Shown: piece by piece, positions 49,913-59,235 of the stretch
How the letters are laid out: each line of letters opens with the position of its first letter
How positions within the stretch are numbered: position 1 is the first letter of the stretch
Source of the DNA: Faecalibacterium taiwanense
GTDB lineage: Bacteria; Bacillota; Clostridia; Oscillospirales; Ruminococcaceae
DNA length: 64,000 bases
Assembly: GCF_036632915.2 (NCBI RefSeq)
Contig: NZ_CP155552.1
Coordinates: forward strand, 2,480,001 to 2,544,000
Direction: 5' to 3'
Made by a program: the position numbers and the translations under genes
Notes under the pieces: model-generated
Database searches by the model: none
Told to the model about the DNA's origin: nothing
Seen by the model: only the letters and a program-made list of their open reading frames with translations

Positions 49913-51583
49913 TTATGCGTAGTAAGCATCCAGATATTTCTGCATAATGCCCAGATAGTCGGACAGACCGTAGTCTTCCAGCTTGCTCAGATATTCGTTC
50001 CACTCTGCATCCTTCGTGCCGTTCATGATCCAGTCGGCCTTCTGCGTATTCATGTAGGTCTGCAGATCTGCCTGCAGGTTAGAGACCTGCTCGGTGTCCT
50101 CGCTGCTCATAAAGACATTGGGATAGACATAATCGTTGTTCATATCCGGGGTGTAGATCTCCTTGATCCAGTCCAGACGGTACTGTGCATCGTCCGGGCA
50201 GGTAACGTATACACCATAGTAATCATCCAGAACCGCCAGAGGTCCACTGACACACTGCGCTTCACGGACTTCCACGGGAGAAGCATCGCCCAGAGGAGCG
50301 TGCTTCAGCATGGGCTCGCCCTTATCGTTGGTGGACAGTTCAAAAATGTTAAAGCCTTCCGCATCGCCGTAAGTACCCCAGTTGTTCTGCGGAGACTGGA
50401 GGGGTGCGTACATCTGATCCAGCCATGCGCAAACCAGTGCAGGATTAGTCGCCTTTGCGGTGACAACGCATCTGCCGCGGGCAAAGCCGCTGGTGAAAGA
50501 ACCGTTCTGCGGGGTGATATTGCGGGTATCGGCGGTCAGGGCGGGCAGCGGCTCCCAGTCGGTCAGGTTGTCAATGTTGGCAACATCCCAGCTGAAGCAG
50601 ACACCATAGCGGCCAGCCTTGCCCTTGGAAACATAGGTGGACCACTCCTGCGTGAAGCACTCCGGGTCAATGAGCTTCTCGGCATACAGCTTGTGCAGCC
50701 AGTCCAGACCATCACGGTAGCCCTGCTGGGTGGCGGCACAGATGACTTTCCGGTCGTTGGTAACGGCGATATGGCGGTCTTTGTCTGCATCGCCGTAGCC
50801 TTCGCCAAAGCCATTGATGAGGATGCTGGGGTCCTGATCGCCGTTGTTGACGATGCAGGACATGGGGATGATGTCGCCGTCAATGCCATACTCTGCCTTG
50901 ATAGAAGCGGCGTTATCACGGAATGCAATCAGCACCTGCTCAAACTCGTCCACTGTGGTGGGCATCGACAGACCGAGGAAGTTCAGCCACTTGGTATTGA
51001 TGAAGCTCATGTTGCCAATGGTCTGGATGGCGGTCTTTTCCGAGCCGAGCTGCTCGATCCAGGGCAGTGCCCAGATGTGGCCATCGCTGTCGGTGCACAT
51101 GGTGCGGTACTCCGGGTACTGCTCAAAGACCTTCTGGAGATAAGGCATATTGTTGTCAATGTAGTCTTCCAGATTGAGGATGACACCCTGATCTGCGTAG
51201 CGCAGCAGATTGCTGTCGGTAAAATCAGCAGTAAAAACGAAATCCGTCAGGGTGTTGGGGTTGGACATATTCAGGGTGATCTTATCGCTCCACTGGTCGG
51301 ACTGGATGGCGGTCCAGTCGATGTGCACATTGGTCTGCTCTTCCAGACGCTTGAAGATGGTGCGGTTGTTCGGTTCGGGTTCGCTGCCCACAGGGAAGCT
51401 GGTCATACCGGTAAAGGTGACCTTTTCGGACAGCGGAAATGTAACGGCACCGGTCACGTCCACATCTGCGGCAGCAGAATTGCCGCTGCCGGTGGATTTG
51501 CCGCCACAGGCAGACAGAGCAGCGGCAGAACCCGCCAGAGCGCAGACTTTGAGGAAGTTGCGGCGAGAGATCAGCTTTTTCAT
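49913..51583 (-). CDS. Sugar ABC transporter solute-binding lipoprotein
   Basis: A 556-aa extracellular binding protein of the LplA-like type. The leader MKKLISRRNFLKVCALAG has a twin-arginine motif and ends in the lipobox LSAC, so Cys near residue 26 is probably lipidated. The mature part has the family's FKRLEEQTNVHIDW and PTTVDEFEQVL segments. The start at 51583 is fixed by the leader, although the frame is open further upstream. It delivers sugar, presumably sucrose or fructosides given the neighbours, to the permeases encoded upstream. Confidence 0.9.
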   Translation of the reverse strand: MKKLISRRNFLKVCALAGSAAALSACGGKSTGSGNSAAADVDVTGAVTFPLSEKVTFTGMTSFPVGSEPEPNNRTIFKRLEEQTNVHIDWTAIQSDQWSDKITLNMSNPNTLTDFVFTADFTDSNLLRYADQGVILNLEDYIDNNMPYLQKVFEQYPEYRTMCTDSDGHIWALPWIEQLGSEKTAIQTIGNMSFINTKWLNFLGLSMPTTVDEFEQVLIAFRDNAASIKAEYGIDGDIIPMSCIVNNGDQDPSILINGFGEGYGDADKDRHIAVTNDRKVICAATQQGYRDGLDWLHKLYAEKLIDPECFTQEWSTYVSKGKAGRYGVCFSWDVANIDNLTDWEPLPALTADTRNITPQNGSFTSGFARGRCVVTAKATNPALVCAWLDQMYAPLQSPQNNWGTYGDAEGFNIFELSTNDKGEPMLKHAPLGDASPVEVREAQCVSGPLAVLDDYYGVYVTCPDDAQYRLDWIKEIYTPDMNNDYVYPNVFMSSEDTEQVSNLQADLQTYMNTQKADWIMNGTKDAEWNEYLSKLEDYGLSDYLGIMQKYLDAYYA

Positions 51584-51659
51584 GGTATTTTCTCCTTTTT
51601 CATGTTTCTTTTTTCGTGTAACAGATGAGCGTACCTGCTTATAAAATTCTGGAATATCC

Positions 51660-52565
51660 TCAGCCTTTAATGGAACCAGCCATGATGCCGGCATCAAAAT
51701 ACTTCTGGAAGAAGGGATACATCACCAGCAGCGGCAGACTGGAAATAATAATGGTTGCATATTTGAGCAGCTCTGCCATCTTGGCACGTTCGGCAGTGCT
51801 CTGGATATCTGCGATCATGCCGGATTCCGGCTGGCTCTGGATCAGGATGGAACGCAGCACCAGCTGCAGCGGCTGCTTCGATGCGCTGTTCAGGTAGATC
51901 ATGGCGTCAAAGTAGCTGTTCCACATGGCCACGAACTGCCACAGGGCCAGAACTGCCACCACCGGCATACAGACGGGCAGCAGGATCTTGAAGAAGTAAA
52001 GCATCTCGCTGGCTCCATCCACATCCGCAGCTTCGCGCAGCTCACGCGGGATGCCTTGATAATAGGTACGGGCAATGATCATGTTCCACACGCTGAATGC
52101 TCCCGGCAGAATGACCGCCCACATGGAATCCAGCAGACCCAGATTGTTGATGAGCAGGTAGGTGGGGATCAGACCGCCGCTGAAAAACATCGTGATCACA
52201 AACAATGTGTTGAAGATCCCTTTGCCTTTGAAGTCCGGCAGCGACATGGGATAAGCGGCAAGCATCGTCACAGCTACCGAGATGATGGTGAAGATGATCG
52301 AGTAAAGCACCGCGTTCCTGAAGCCGACCCAGATCTGCTTGTCCGAAACGACACGCTGGTAAGCATCCAGACTCCACTTGCTGAAATCAAAGGAGATGCC
52401 CTTGTTTTGCAGAGTGACCGGGTCCATAAAGGACGCGATGACGATGTAGATCATCGGAACGATGATCGCCAGCAGGAACAAGCCCAGAAGTGCGTAGCCG
52501 CAGTACAGGATGATCTTATCTTGTCTGGTGTAGAGGGCCATTTTTGATTTTTTCTGTTTTGCCAT
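51660..52565 (-). CDS. Carbohydrate ABC permease (LplC/MalG-like)
   Basis: A 301-aa permease with six hydrophobic segments and an EAA loop, LREAADVDGASEMLYFFKILLPVCMPV (about residues 178-205). It is the second membrane subunit of the importer. The ATG at 52565 follows AAGGAGG. It lies 13 bp downstream of the LplB-like gene. No ATP-binding subunit is encoded in the cluster, so a shared MsmK-type ATPase elsewhere in the genome is expected. Confidence 0.92.
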   Translation of the reverse strand: MAKQKKSKMALYTRQDKIILYCGYALLGLFLLAIIVPMIYIVIASFMDPVTLQNKGISFDFSKWSLDAYQRVVSDKQIWVGFRNAVLYSIIFTIISVAVTMLAAYPMSLPDFKGKGIFNTLFVITMFFSGGLIPTYLLINNLGLLDSMWAVILPGAFSVWNMIIARTYYQGIPRELREAADVDGASEMLYFFKILLPVCMPVVAVLALWQFVAMWNSYFDAMIYLNSASKQPLQLVLRSILIQSQPESGMIADIQSTAERAKMAELLKYATIIISSLPLLVMYPFFQKYFDAGIMAGSIKG

Positions 52566-52578
52566 GGTAAACCCCTCC

Positions 52579-53526
52579 TTACAAGCCCTTGCCATCGTTC
52601 ATTTTGGCAACGATCTTGTTCACTGCGATCAGCAGGATGACGTTGACAACGGTGTTGAACAGACCGACTGCCGTGGAAAAGCTGTAATCGCCGTCCAACA
52701 GGCCCTTTTTATAAACGTACGTTGCAATGATCTCGGCAGTGTTCAGGTTCAGGTCCGTTTGCAGGGCATAGGCTTTTTCAAAACCGATGCTCATGATGTT
52801 GCCTGCCTGCAGGATAAACTGAATAACGACCATATCCTTAATGGCGGGCCACTCCACCGTCATGATCTGCTGGATCAGGTTTGCGCCGTCGATCATCGCA
52901 GCTTCCTTCAGATCTTTGCTGGCGTTAGAAAGGGATGCGGTGTACATGATGGATGCCCAGCCGGCACCCTGCCAGATGCCGCTGATGATGTAGATGGGGC
53001 GGAACGCTTCCGGCAGCGTCATGAAGTTGATGCTGGTGTGAAGCAGGCCGTTCACCGGACCGGTGACACTCAGCAGCACCCGGACGATGCCGCACAGCAC
53101 GATGACCGAGATGAAGTTGGGCATATACAGCACCAGCTGCACCTTCTGCTTGATCTTCTTGCTCTCGATACGGTTGAGCAGGAATGCCAGCAGGATGGGG
53201 ATCGGGAAGCCCCACAGCAGACCGTAGACGCTCAGCTTCAGGGTGTTGATCAGATAGCGCTGGAAGTCCGGCGAGGACATGAAGCGGGTAAAGTTTTTGA
53301 AGCCTACCCACTCGCTGCCCCAGATGCCCTTGAAGGGATTGTACTTCTGGAACGCGATCAGAACACCGCCCATGGGAGCGTACTTGAACACCAGCGTCAG
53401 CGCCACGGCAGGCAGCAGGAACAACAGGTAAAGCTGCCAATGCCGTTTGATGTAGACCCATGTGTTGTGCAGCTTGCGTTCTGCTGTCAGCACAGCCGTT
53501 TCCGGCGAGGCCGTCTTTGCTTTCAT
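52579..53526 (-). CDS. Carbohydrate ABC permease (LplB-like)
   Basis: A 315-aa permease. The N-terminal WQLYLLFLLPAVALTLVFKYAPMGG is a long first membrane segment, followed by five more and the EAA loop LKEAAMIDGANLIQQIMTVEWPAI (about 218-240). It pairs with the LplC-like subunit. It is the first gene of the minus-strand importer-hydrolase operon, transcribed from the divergent promoter region at 53527-53884. Confidence 0.92.
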   Translation of the reverse strand: MKAKTASPETAVLTAERKLHNTWVYIKRHWQLYLLFLLPAVALTLVFKYAPMGGVLIAFQKYNPFKGIWGSEWVGFKNFTRFMSSPDFQRYLINTLKLSVYGLLWGFPIPILLAFLLNRIESKKIKQKVQLVLYMPNFISVIVLCGIVRVLLSVTGPVNGLLHTSINFMTLPEAFRPIYIISGIWQGAGWASIMYTASLSNASKDLKEAAMIDGANLIQQIMTVEWPAIKDMVVIQFILQAGNIMSIGFEKAYALQTDLNLNTAEIIATYVYKKGLLDGDYSFSTAVGLFNTVVNVILLIAVNKIVAKMNDGKGL

Positions 53527-53572
53527 GAATCATTCTCCTCCTTTTTGATTTGCTTGCCGTTTGATTCGCACT

Positions 53573-53669
53573 TTACATTTGCACCTTTGAATTTTACGTT
53601 TTTCACTTCTATTGTGCAAATGTAAAATCCTTTGATTTATTTATACCACTCACGCAAGCGAATGTCAAC
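53573..53669 (-). promoter_or_regulatory. Promoter and operators of the importer operon
   Basis: On the minus strand TTGACA (53663-53668), a 17-nt spacer, then TATAAA (53640-53645). Just downstream lies an inverted repeat, TTTACATTTGCAC (53573-53585) and GTGCAAATGTAAA (53614-53626), where a bound repressor would block transcription. The LacI-type protein encoded divergently is the likely ligand-responsive repressor. Confidence 0.75.
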
Positions 53670-53726
53670 GATAATTCATGGTATACATCAAAAATTATTG
53701 TGGATTTGTACAGATGCACAAATTCA

Positions 53727-53797
53727 AAAGTGCGCAAATATGCAAAATGATGATTTGCATTTTTGCATTTGACTAATTTGTGCATTTGCACTATACT
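53727..53797 (+). promoter_or_regulatory. Promoter and operator-like repeats of the LacI gene
   Basis: TTGACT (53769-53774), a 17-nt spacer, then TATACT (53792-53797). The spacer holds the near-palindrome GTGCATTTGCAC, and GCAAATATGCAAAA and TTTGCATTTTTGCA lie just upstream. These words match the operators of the divergent promoter, so autoregulation is likely. Confidence 0.7.
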
Positions 53798-53884
53798 GGA
53801 GTCGCAAAGAATAAGATCCGTCACCGGACTTTATCTATAAAAGAAAGAACACCCGCTCCTATTTATAAAGAAAGAGGATGACTT

Positions 53885-54940
53885 ATGGCAACCAAAGTCA
53901 CCATTCAGGATATTGCAAACGAACTGCAGCTTTCCCGCAACACAGTTTCAAAGGCCATCAACAACACCGGTGTGCTGGCAGATGCCACACGGGAGAAGAT
54001 CCTGCGCAAAGCCGCCGAAATGGGCTATAAGCAGTTTGCCTATCTGCCGCTGTTTCAGGAAGACACTGCAAAAGCAGCAGAGCATTCCATTCTGCCGAGT
54101 GACAAACGGGAGATCGCCATGCTGACGACCCAGTTTCTGAGCAGCTCTCACTTTTCCTCCATGATGCTGGATCGTTTCCAGTCGGAAATCGAGCATCTGC
54201 ATAGCTGTACGACCATTCATCGCATTTCTCCCATAGAGCTGAAAGAGAAAAAGCTTCCATCTTCTCTCAACATCCAGCGCACAGCCGGCATCATCTGCAT
54301 TGAAGTATTCGACTATGACTACGCACAGATGCTGTGCGATCTGGATGTTCCGCTACTGTTTGTAGACACCCCTGTGATGGATATGCGTCCTCCCCTTAAA
54401 GCCGACCGCCTTTATATGGAAAACCGCATTGAGGTCCAGAATGCGGTGGCTCACATGGTCCAGCGCGGCAAAAAACGCATCAGCTTTGCGGGGGATAAAA
54501 ACCACTGTCAGTCCTTCTTTGAGCGTTATATGGCTTATAAGGATGCAGTGGAGTACTTTGGTCTGACAGAAGGCCTGAGCACCTGTGCGATGCCATCTGG
54601 ACAGCAGAACTATCCGGTATCCCTGTACGAAACCATACGTCGGTTCAAAACGATGCCGGATGCCTTTGTCTGCGCCAATGACTTTGTTGCCATGGATCTG
54701 GTCAAGGCATTGAATGAGCTGGGGTATTCGGTTCCCGATGATATCTGGGTCTGCGGCTTCGATGACAGTCAGGAGGCTTCCTACTTTGCCCCCCATCTGA
54801 CTTCGATCCATATCCATGGACAGATCATGGGCTACACCGCTGCCAATCTGCTTATGACCCGCATCGAAGAGCCATCGCTGAACTATCGCACCGTCTATAC
54901 GGAAACCAACCTGATCCTGCGCGAATCCACAGGAGATTGA
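53885..54940 (+). CDS. LacI-family transcriptional regulator
   Basis: A 351-aa repressor: N-terminal HTH VTIQDIANELQLSRNTVSKAINNTG with a hinge helix (TREKILRKAAEMGY), then a periplasmic-binding-like sensor domain with DVPLLFVDTPV, DAFVCANDFVAMDLV and DDIWVCGFDDSQEAS. It is encoded divergently from the sugar importer and leads the yesL-like/kinase/GH13 cluster. The operators it probably binds are the GTGCAAATG-type repeats between the two promoters. The inducer is probably a sucrose-derived sugar. Confidence 0.9.
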   Translation: MATKVTIQDIANELQLSRNTVSKAINNTGVLADATREKILRKAAEMGYKQFAYLPLFQEDTAKAAEHSILPSDKREIAMLTTQFLSSSHFSSMMLDRFQSEIEHLHSCTTIHRISPIELKEKKLPSSLNIQRTAGIICIEVFDYDYAQMLCDLDVPLLFVDTPVMDMRPPLKADRLYMENRIEVQNAVAHMVQRGKKRISFAGDKNHCQSFFERYMAYKDAVEYFGLTEGLSTCAMPSGQQNYPVSLYETIRRFKTMPDAFVCANDFVAMDLVKALNELGYSVPDDIWVCGFDDSQEASYFAPHLTSIHIHGQIMGYTAANLLMTRIEEPSLNYRTVYTETNLILRESTGD

Positions 54941-54957
54941 GCGAAAGGAGAACCCCC

Positions 54958-55608
54958 ATGCGTGACCTGTGCAATACGGACAAGCCGCTGTTTGCTGTGC
55001 TGACGAAATTGACTTACAGTGCTTACCTGAACATCTTATGGCTCGTGTGCAGCCTGCCCATCGTTACCATAGGAGCTTCTACGACCGCATTGTTCTACGT
55101 CACGCTCAAAATGGCGGAAGATCGGGACGATGGTCTGACCCGGATGTTTTTTAAGGCGTTCCGGGAAAATTTTAAGCCTGCCACAAAACTCTGGCTGATC
55201 CTGCTGGCAGTCGGCAGTTTGCTGGCTGTGGATGGCTTTGTGCTGCGCCGAATGTGGAGCGAAAACATTTTCTGGACGCTGCTCACTGCAGTGCTTATTG
55301 GTGCGGCAGTTCTGTACGGCATCGTTCTGCTGTATGCCTTTCCTCTGCTGGCACGGTTTGAAAACACCACCTTCGGCATCCTGAAAACAGCGTTTCTCGT
55401 GGGTGTCCGGTATCTGTTTTGCACCCTGCTGATGGCGGCGATCTATGGCATCATGGGGTACGTCATAGTGTTTGTGTTCACGCCTGCATTCCTGCTGGGC
55501 ATGGGCTTCTGCGCAATGCTCTGCTCCTTTCTGATGCTTCGGATCCTCTATCTGATCGGTGGAGACCCTGATGCAGTACACGAGGAATACGACCATGACA
55601 AAAACTGA
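54958..55608 (+). CDS. DUF624 (YesL-like) membrane protein
   Basis: A 216-aa protein with five or so membrane segments (for example about 20-45, 75-95, 105-130 and 160-195) and the DUF624 hallmark start LTKLTYSAYLNILWLVCSLPIVTIGASTTALFYV. YesL-like proteins accompany oligosaccharide ABC importers, but their role is unknown. The ATG at 54958 follows AAAGGAG, 17 bp after lacI. It overlaps the next gene by 14 bp. Confidence 0.85.
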   Translation: MRDLCNTDKPLFAVLTKLTYSAYLNILWLVCSLPIVTIGASTTALFYVTLKMAEDRDDGLTRMFFKAFRENFKPATKLWLILLAVGSLLAVDGFVLRRMWSENIFWTLLTAVLIGAAVLYGIVLLYAFPLLARFENTTFGILKTAFLVGVRYLFCTLLMAAIYGIMGYVIVFVFTPAFLLGMGFCAMLCSFLMLRILYLIGGDPDAVHEEYDHDKN

Positions 55609-56212
55609 CCGGGATACGCTCCGCTCCCTCCATGGGCGCAAAAAGTGGGAGCACATCTGGGCATATTACAAGCTGCCCATTGCGATCGTGCTCATCGTCG
55701 TCTATATCCTCGGGTATACAGCCTACCGTCATGTGACGAAAAAAGAGGATGTGCTTTACCTTGGTCTGGTAAATATCACTGCCGGGTCTGATCTGACGGA
55801 ACAGCTTACCACCGGCTTTGCCGAGGCGCAGGGTCTGACCAAAAAGCAACAGGTCGATCTGCTGTCCGGCTTGCTGCTCAGTGAAAGCGAACGCGCAGAG
55901 GAGCAGTATGTATATGCTTCGGAGATGAAGCTGCTGGGTGCAGTCAGTGCCCAGCGGTTAGATGTTGTTCTGATGGACGAATATGCACGGGATCGACTGT
56001 TGGCAGATGATTATTTTCTCGATCTGCGGACACTGGATGCGTCTTTCCATGCACTGTCGGGTCTGAACGCCGGTGGGACCGTGCTGGATATTTCGGACAC
56101 GCCGTTTGTCAGGCAGGCAGGTTTTTCTGGCAAGGTCTATCTTGGGGTAGTGCAGAATGCACCGCACCCGGAGCGTGCAGCCGCTTACATTCATTATCTG
56201 TTCCAGCGGTGA
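55595..56212 (+). CDS. Single-pass membrane protein linked to YesL
   Basis: A 205-aa protein with one membrane segment (about 27-44, LPIAIVLIVVYILGYTAY) and an outside domain of about 155 residues (VLYLGLVNITAGSDLTEQL, RLDVVLMDEYARDRLLADDY). The domain recalls a truncated solute-binding fold. It is translationally coupled to the DUF624 gene. No family name is assigned, and an accessory role in sugar uptake is inferred from context. Confidence 0.75.
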   Translation: MTKTDRDTLRSLHGRKKWEHIWAYYKLPIAIVLIVVYILGYTAYRHVTKKEDVLYLGLVNITAGSDLTEQLTTGFAEAQGLTKKQQVDLLSGLLLSESERAEEQYVYASEMKLLGAVSAQRLDVVLMDEYARDRLLADDYFLDLRTLDASFHALSGLNAGGTVLDISDTPFVRQAGFSGKVYLGVVQNAPHPERAAAYIHYLFQR

Positions 56213-56255
56213 CCGTTGGGTTTTAGCTTATAGGATAAAAATAAGGAGAAAACGC

Positions 56256-57187
56256 ATGGACATTTTAACGATTGGTGAAGTTTTGATCGACCTGACCCAG
56301 ACCGGCAAGGATGCGCGCGGCATCCCCCAGTTTGCCGCAAACCCCGGCGGTGCACCGGCCAATCTGGCTGTGGCTGCTTCCAGACTGGGCGCACAGACCG
56401 CCTTTATCGGCAAGGTGGGTGCGGATGCCTTTGGCCGCTACCTGAAAGAGGTTCTGGCAGAAAACAAAGTGGACGTTTCCGGCATGGCGGTGGATGCAGA
56501 CCATCCCACCACCATGGCAGTCGTCTCGGTGGATGCCACCGGCGAGCGGGATTTCAGCTTCTACCGCAGCGCCAACGCTGACGTGATGCTGTGCAAGGAG
56601 GATATTTCGGACGAGGCTTTGAAAGCTGCCAAAATCGTCCACTTCGGCTCTGTCAGCCTGACCGCTGACCCCTCCCGCACTGCCACGCTGGATGCTGCCG
56701 CCCGCGCCAAAAAGCTGGGTGCTACCATCACCTACGACCCCAACTACCGTGCAAACCTCTGGAAGAACAAAGAGGATGCCATTGCCCAGATGAAAACGCC
56801 CCTGCCGCTGGTGGATATCCTGAAGGTGTCCGATGAAGAACTTCCCTGCTCACCGGCACCACCGATTGTGAAAGCGGCACGGCACAACTGGCACAGAACG
56901 GCATCCGGCTGATTTTTGTCACCTTGGGTGCAAACGGCGTATTCTACCGCTTTGGGGACAAGACCGGCCATGTGGCAGGTGTCCCCTGCAAGGTGGGTGA
57001 TACCAACGGCGCAGGCGATACCTTCTTTGGGGCTGCCCTGTCCAAGCTCTGCAAGGAGAAGCTGGACACCCTGACCGTGGACAAGTTGGAAGGCATTCTG
57101 GCCTTTGCCAACAAAGCGGCCAGCATCACCACCAGCCGCCATGGCGCCATCCCCGCCATGCCCACCCTTGCAGAAGTGGAGGGCTGA
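56256..57187 (+). CDS. PfkB-family fructokinase with one frame break
   Basis: Adding one C at CCC (56844-56846) restores an intact kinase of about 310 aa: MDILTIGEVLIDLTQTG, the NPGGAPANLAVAASRLG sugar-binding motif, then LLTGTTDCESGTAQLA across the break, LIFVTLGANGVF and the GDTNGAGDTFFGA motif with the catalytic Asp. It phosphorylates fructose released by the GH32 or GH13 enzymes. A core sugar gene broken only at a short C-run points to an assembly error. It is 3 bp upstream of the GH13 gene. Confidence 0.9.
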
Positions 57188-57190
57188 ACC

Positions 57191-59023
57191 ATGGCAGCAA
57201 AACAGGAATTTGCATCCCGATTTGCCAAGCACAAGGACGAGCTGGAATGGCTGTTCATGGAACTGTACCACAACCGGGAAGGGCTGGAGGTTCTGGAGCG
57301 GGAGATGGCAGAAGCCTACAACGCCCGCAGTGCTGAGCTGAAAGCACTGGACAAGGCACGCTCTGCCGACCCGGAGTGGTACAAGCGGGGCAATATGTTC
57401 GGCATGACCATGTACACCGACCTCTTTGCCGGAAATCTGAAAGAACTGGCAAAGAAGCTGCCCTACCTCAAGGAGCAGAAGCTGACCTATCTGCACCTGA
57501 TGCCCCTGCTGCAGATGCCCCATTCCCACAACGATGGCGGCTATGCGGTGGAGGATTTTGACACCGTAGACCCGGCCCTTGGCACCAACAAGGATCTGGA
57601 AAACCTGACCCGGGAGCTGCGGAAAGCCGGCATCAGCCTGTGTCTGGATTTTGTCATGAACCACACCGCCAGCACCCACCGCTGGGCCATGGCGGCAAAG
57701 GCAGGCGACCCGTGGTTTCAGGCCTATTACCACCTCTACGAGGACCGCACCATCCCCGACCAGTACGAGCAGACGGTGCCTCAGGTGTTCCCTAACACCG
57801 CACCCGGCAACTTTACATGGTGCGAAGAAATGCACAAGTGGGTACTGACCACCTTCCACGATTATCAGTGGGATCTGAACTACGCAAACCCGGCGGTGTT
57901 CGTGGACATGACCAAGAGCATCCTGCACCTTGCCAATCTCGGCGTAGAGGTGTTCCGCATTGATGCCGTACCCTATATCTGGAAGCAGCTGGGCACCACC
58001 TGCCGCAATCTGCCGCAGGTGCACACCATCGTGCGGATGCTGCGCATGGTGCTGGAATGCGTCTGCCCGGCGGTCATCCTCAAGGGCGAGGTGGTCATGG
58101 CTCCCAAGGAGCTGGCCGCCTATTTCGGCACCCCGGAAAAACCGGAATGCCACATGCTCTACAACGTGTCCACCATGGTCAACCTGTGGGGCGCCCTTGC
58201 CAGCCGGGATACCCGGCTGCTGAAGGCGCAGCTGGATGCCCTCCACGCCCTGCCGGACAACTGCTGGTTCGTGAACTATCTGCGCTGCCACGATGATATC
58301 GGCTGGGGTCTGGACGAGACGGTGGAAAAACGGCTTGGCATTGACCCGCAAAAGCACAAGGAATATCTGTACCACTTCTATGAGGGCAATTTCCCCGGCA
58401 GCTGGGCAAAGGGCGAGCTGTACAACTACGACCCTGCCACCGGCGATGCCCGGAGCTGCGGCACCACCGCAAGCCTGTGCGGCGTGGAGCAGGCACTGGA
58501 AAAGGACGATAAAACCGCACTGGACTACGCCGTAAAGCGTGACCTGCTGCTGCACACTGCTATGGCGTTTTTGCAGGGCTTCCCCATGCTGAACTGCGGG
58601 GATGAAATTGCACAGCTCAATGGCTGGGACTACAAAAACGACCCTGACCGTGTGGAGGACAGCCGCAATCTGCACCGCAGCAAATTCAACTGGGAGGACG
58701 CAAAGCAGCGCACCCGGAAGGGCACGCTGCAAAACCAGCTGTGGCAGGGCATGGAGCAGCTGCGCCAAATGCGTGCAGACCCCTGCTTTGCCCCGGATGC
58801 GTGGGTGACCACATGGGACAGCCATAACCCCGGCGTGCTGGCGCTGGTACGCAAGCGCGGTGAGGAAACGCTGGTGGGGCTGTTCAACTTTACCGAGTAC
58901 CCGGCAGGGGCAAGTCTGGACGCTCTGGGCGGCGAGTATCACACCCCGGAGGGCACTTCCGTCTGGCTGGCGGATGTGGAACTGGAGCCGTATCAGGCAC
59001 TGCTGGTAAAAACAAATAAGTAA
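57191..59023 (+). CDS. GH13 amylosucrase-like enzyme
   Basis: A 610-aa GH13 enzyme of the amylosucrase subfamily. A helical N-terminal domain (1-85) precedes the (beta/alpha)8 barrel with FVMNHTAS, FRIDAVPYIW (nucleophile Asp258), ILKGEVVM (acid/base Glu300) and LRCHDDIG (Asp368). A C-terminal beta domain ends the protein. Such enzymes transfer glucose from sucrose to a glucan or hydrolyse it, freeing fructose for the adjacent kinase. There is no signal peptide. It closes the lacI operon, and a terminator follows at 59030. Confidence 0.9.
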   Translation: MAAKQEFASRFAKHKDELEWLFMELYHNREGLEVLEREMAEAYNARSAELKALDKARSADPEWYKRGNMFGMTMYTDLFAGNLKELAKKLPYLKEQKLTYLHLMPLLQMPHSHNDGGYAVEDFDTVDPALGTNKDLENLTRELRKAGISLCLDFVMNHTASTHRWAMAAKAGDPWFQAYYHLYEDRTIPDQYEQTVPQVFPNTAPGNFTWCEEMHKWVLTTFHDYQWDLNYANPAVFVDMTKSILHLANLGVEVFRIDAVPYIWKQLGTTCRNLPQVHTIVRMLRMVLECVCPAVILKGEVVMAPKELAAYFGTPEKPECHMLYNVSTMVNLWGALASRDTRLLKAQLDALHALPDNCWFVNYLRCHDDIGWGLDETVEKRLGIDPQKHKEYLYHFYEGNFPGSWAKGELYNYDPATGDARSCGTTASLCGVEQALEKDDKTALDYAVKRDLLLHTAMAFLQGFPMLNCGDEIAQLNGWDYKNDPDRVEDSRNLHRSKFNWEDAKQRTRKGTLQNQLWQGMEQLRQMRADPCFAPDAWVTTWDSHNPGVLALVRKRGEETLVGLFNFTEYPAGASLDALGGEYHTPEGTSVWLADVELEPYQALLVKTNK

Positions 59024-59029
59024 AGCGGA

Positions 59030-59078
59030 ATACTCCGGTAACTTTCTCTTGGTTGGAAAGTTGCCGGAGTATTTTTGT
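59030..59078 (+). terminator. Terminator of the lacI-GH13 operon
   Basis: A long stem, ATACTCCGGTAACTTTC with its near-complement, followed by TTTTTG. Confidence 0.9.
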
Positions 59079-59162
59079 TTCGCGCAAACTGCAAGGTCAC
59101 TGGATCATTGAAATGTCGGAGATGATTGCCACCGCCAATGCCACGCGTGCCTGCGCAAAAAA

Positions 59163-59195
59163 TTCCCCCGATACCGGGTATCCGGTATCGGGGGG
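59163..59195 (-). terminator. Terminator of the surface-protein gene
   Basis: CCCCCGATACCGG/CCGGTATCGGGGG stem with a GTAT loop. On the minus strand it is followed by AATTTTTTG. Confidence 0.9.
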
Positions 59196-59235
59196 ATCTG
59201 TCATTCTGAGGCTTTACGGAGGAAGCGCTCAGAGG

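Noticed and set aside
50300..51628. A 442-codon open frame on the plus strand
   Set aside because: It is antisense to the solute-binding lipoprotein, whose leader and family motifs are clear. Composition is shadow-like.
56744..58942. A 732-codon open frame on the minus strand
   Set aside because: It is antisense to the fructokinase and the well-supported GH13 gene, lacks an RBS and has Cys/His/Gln-rich composition typical of the shadow of a GC-rich gene.
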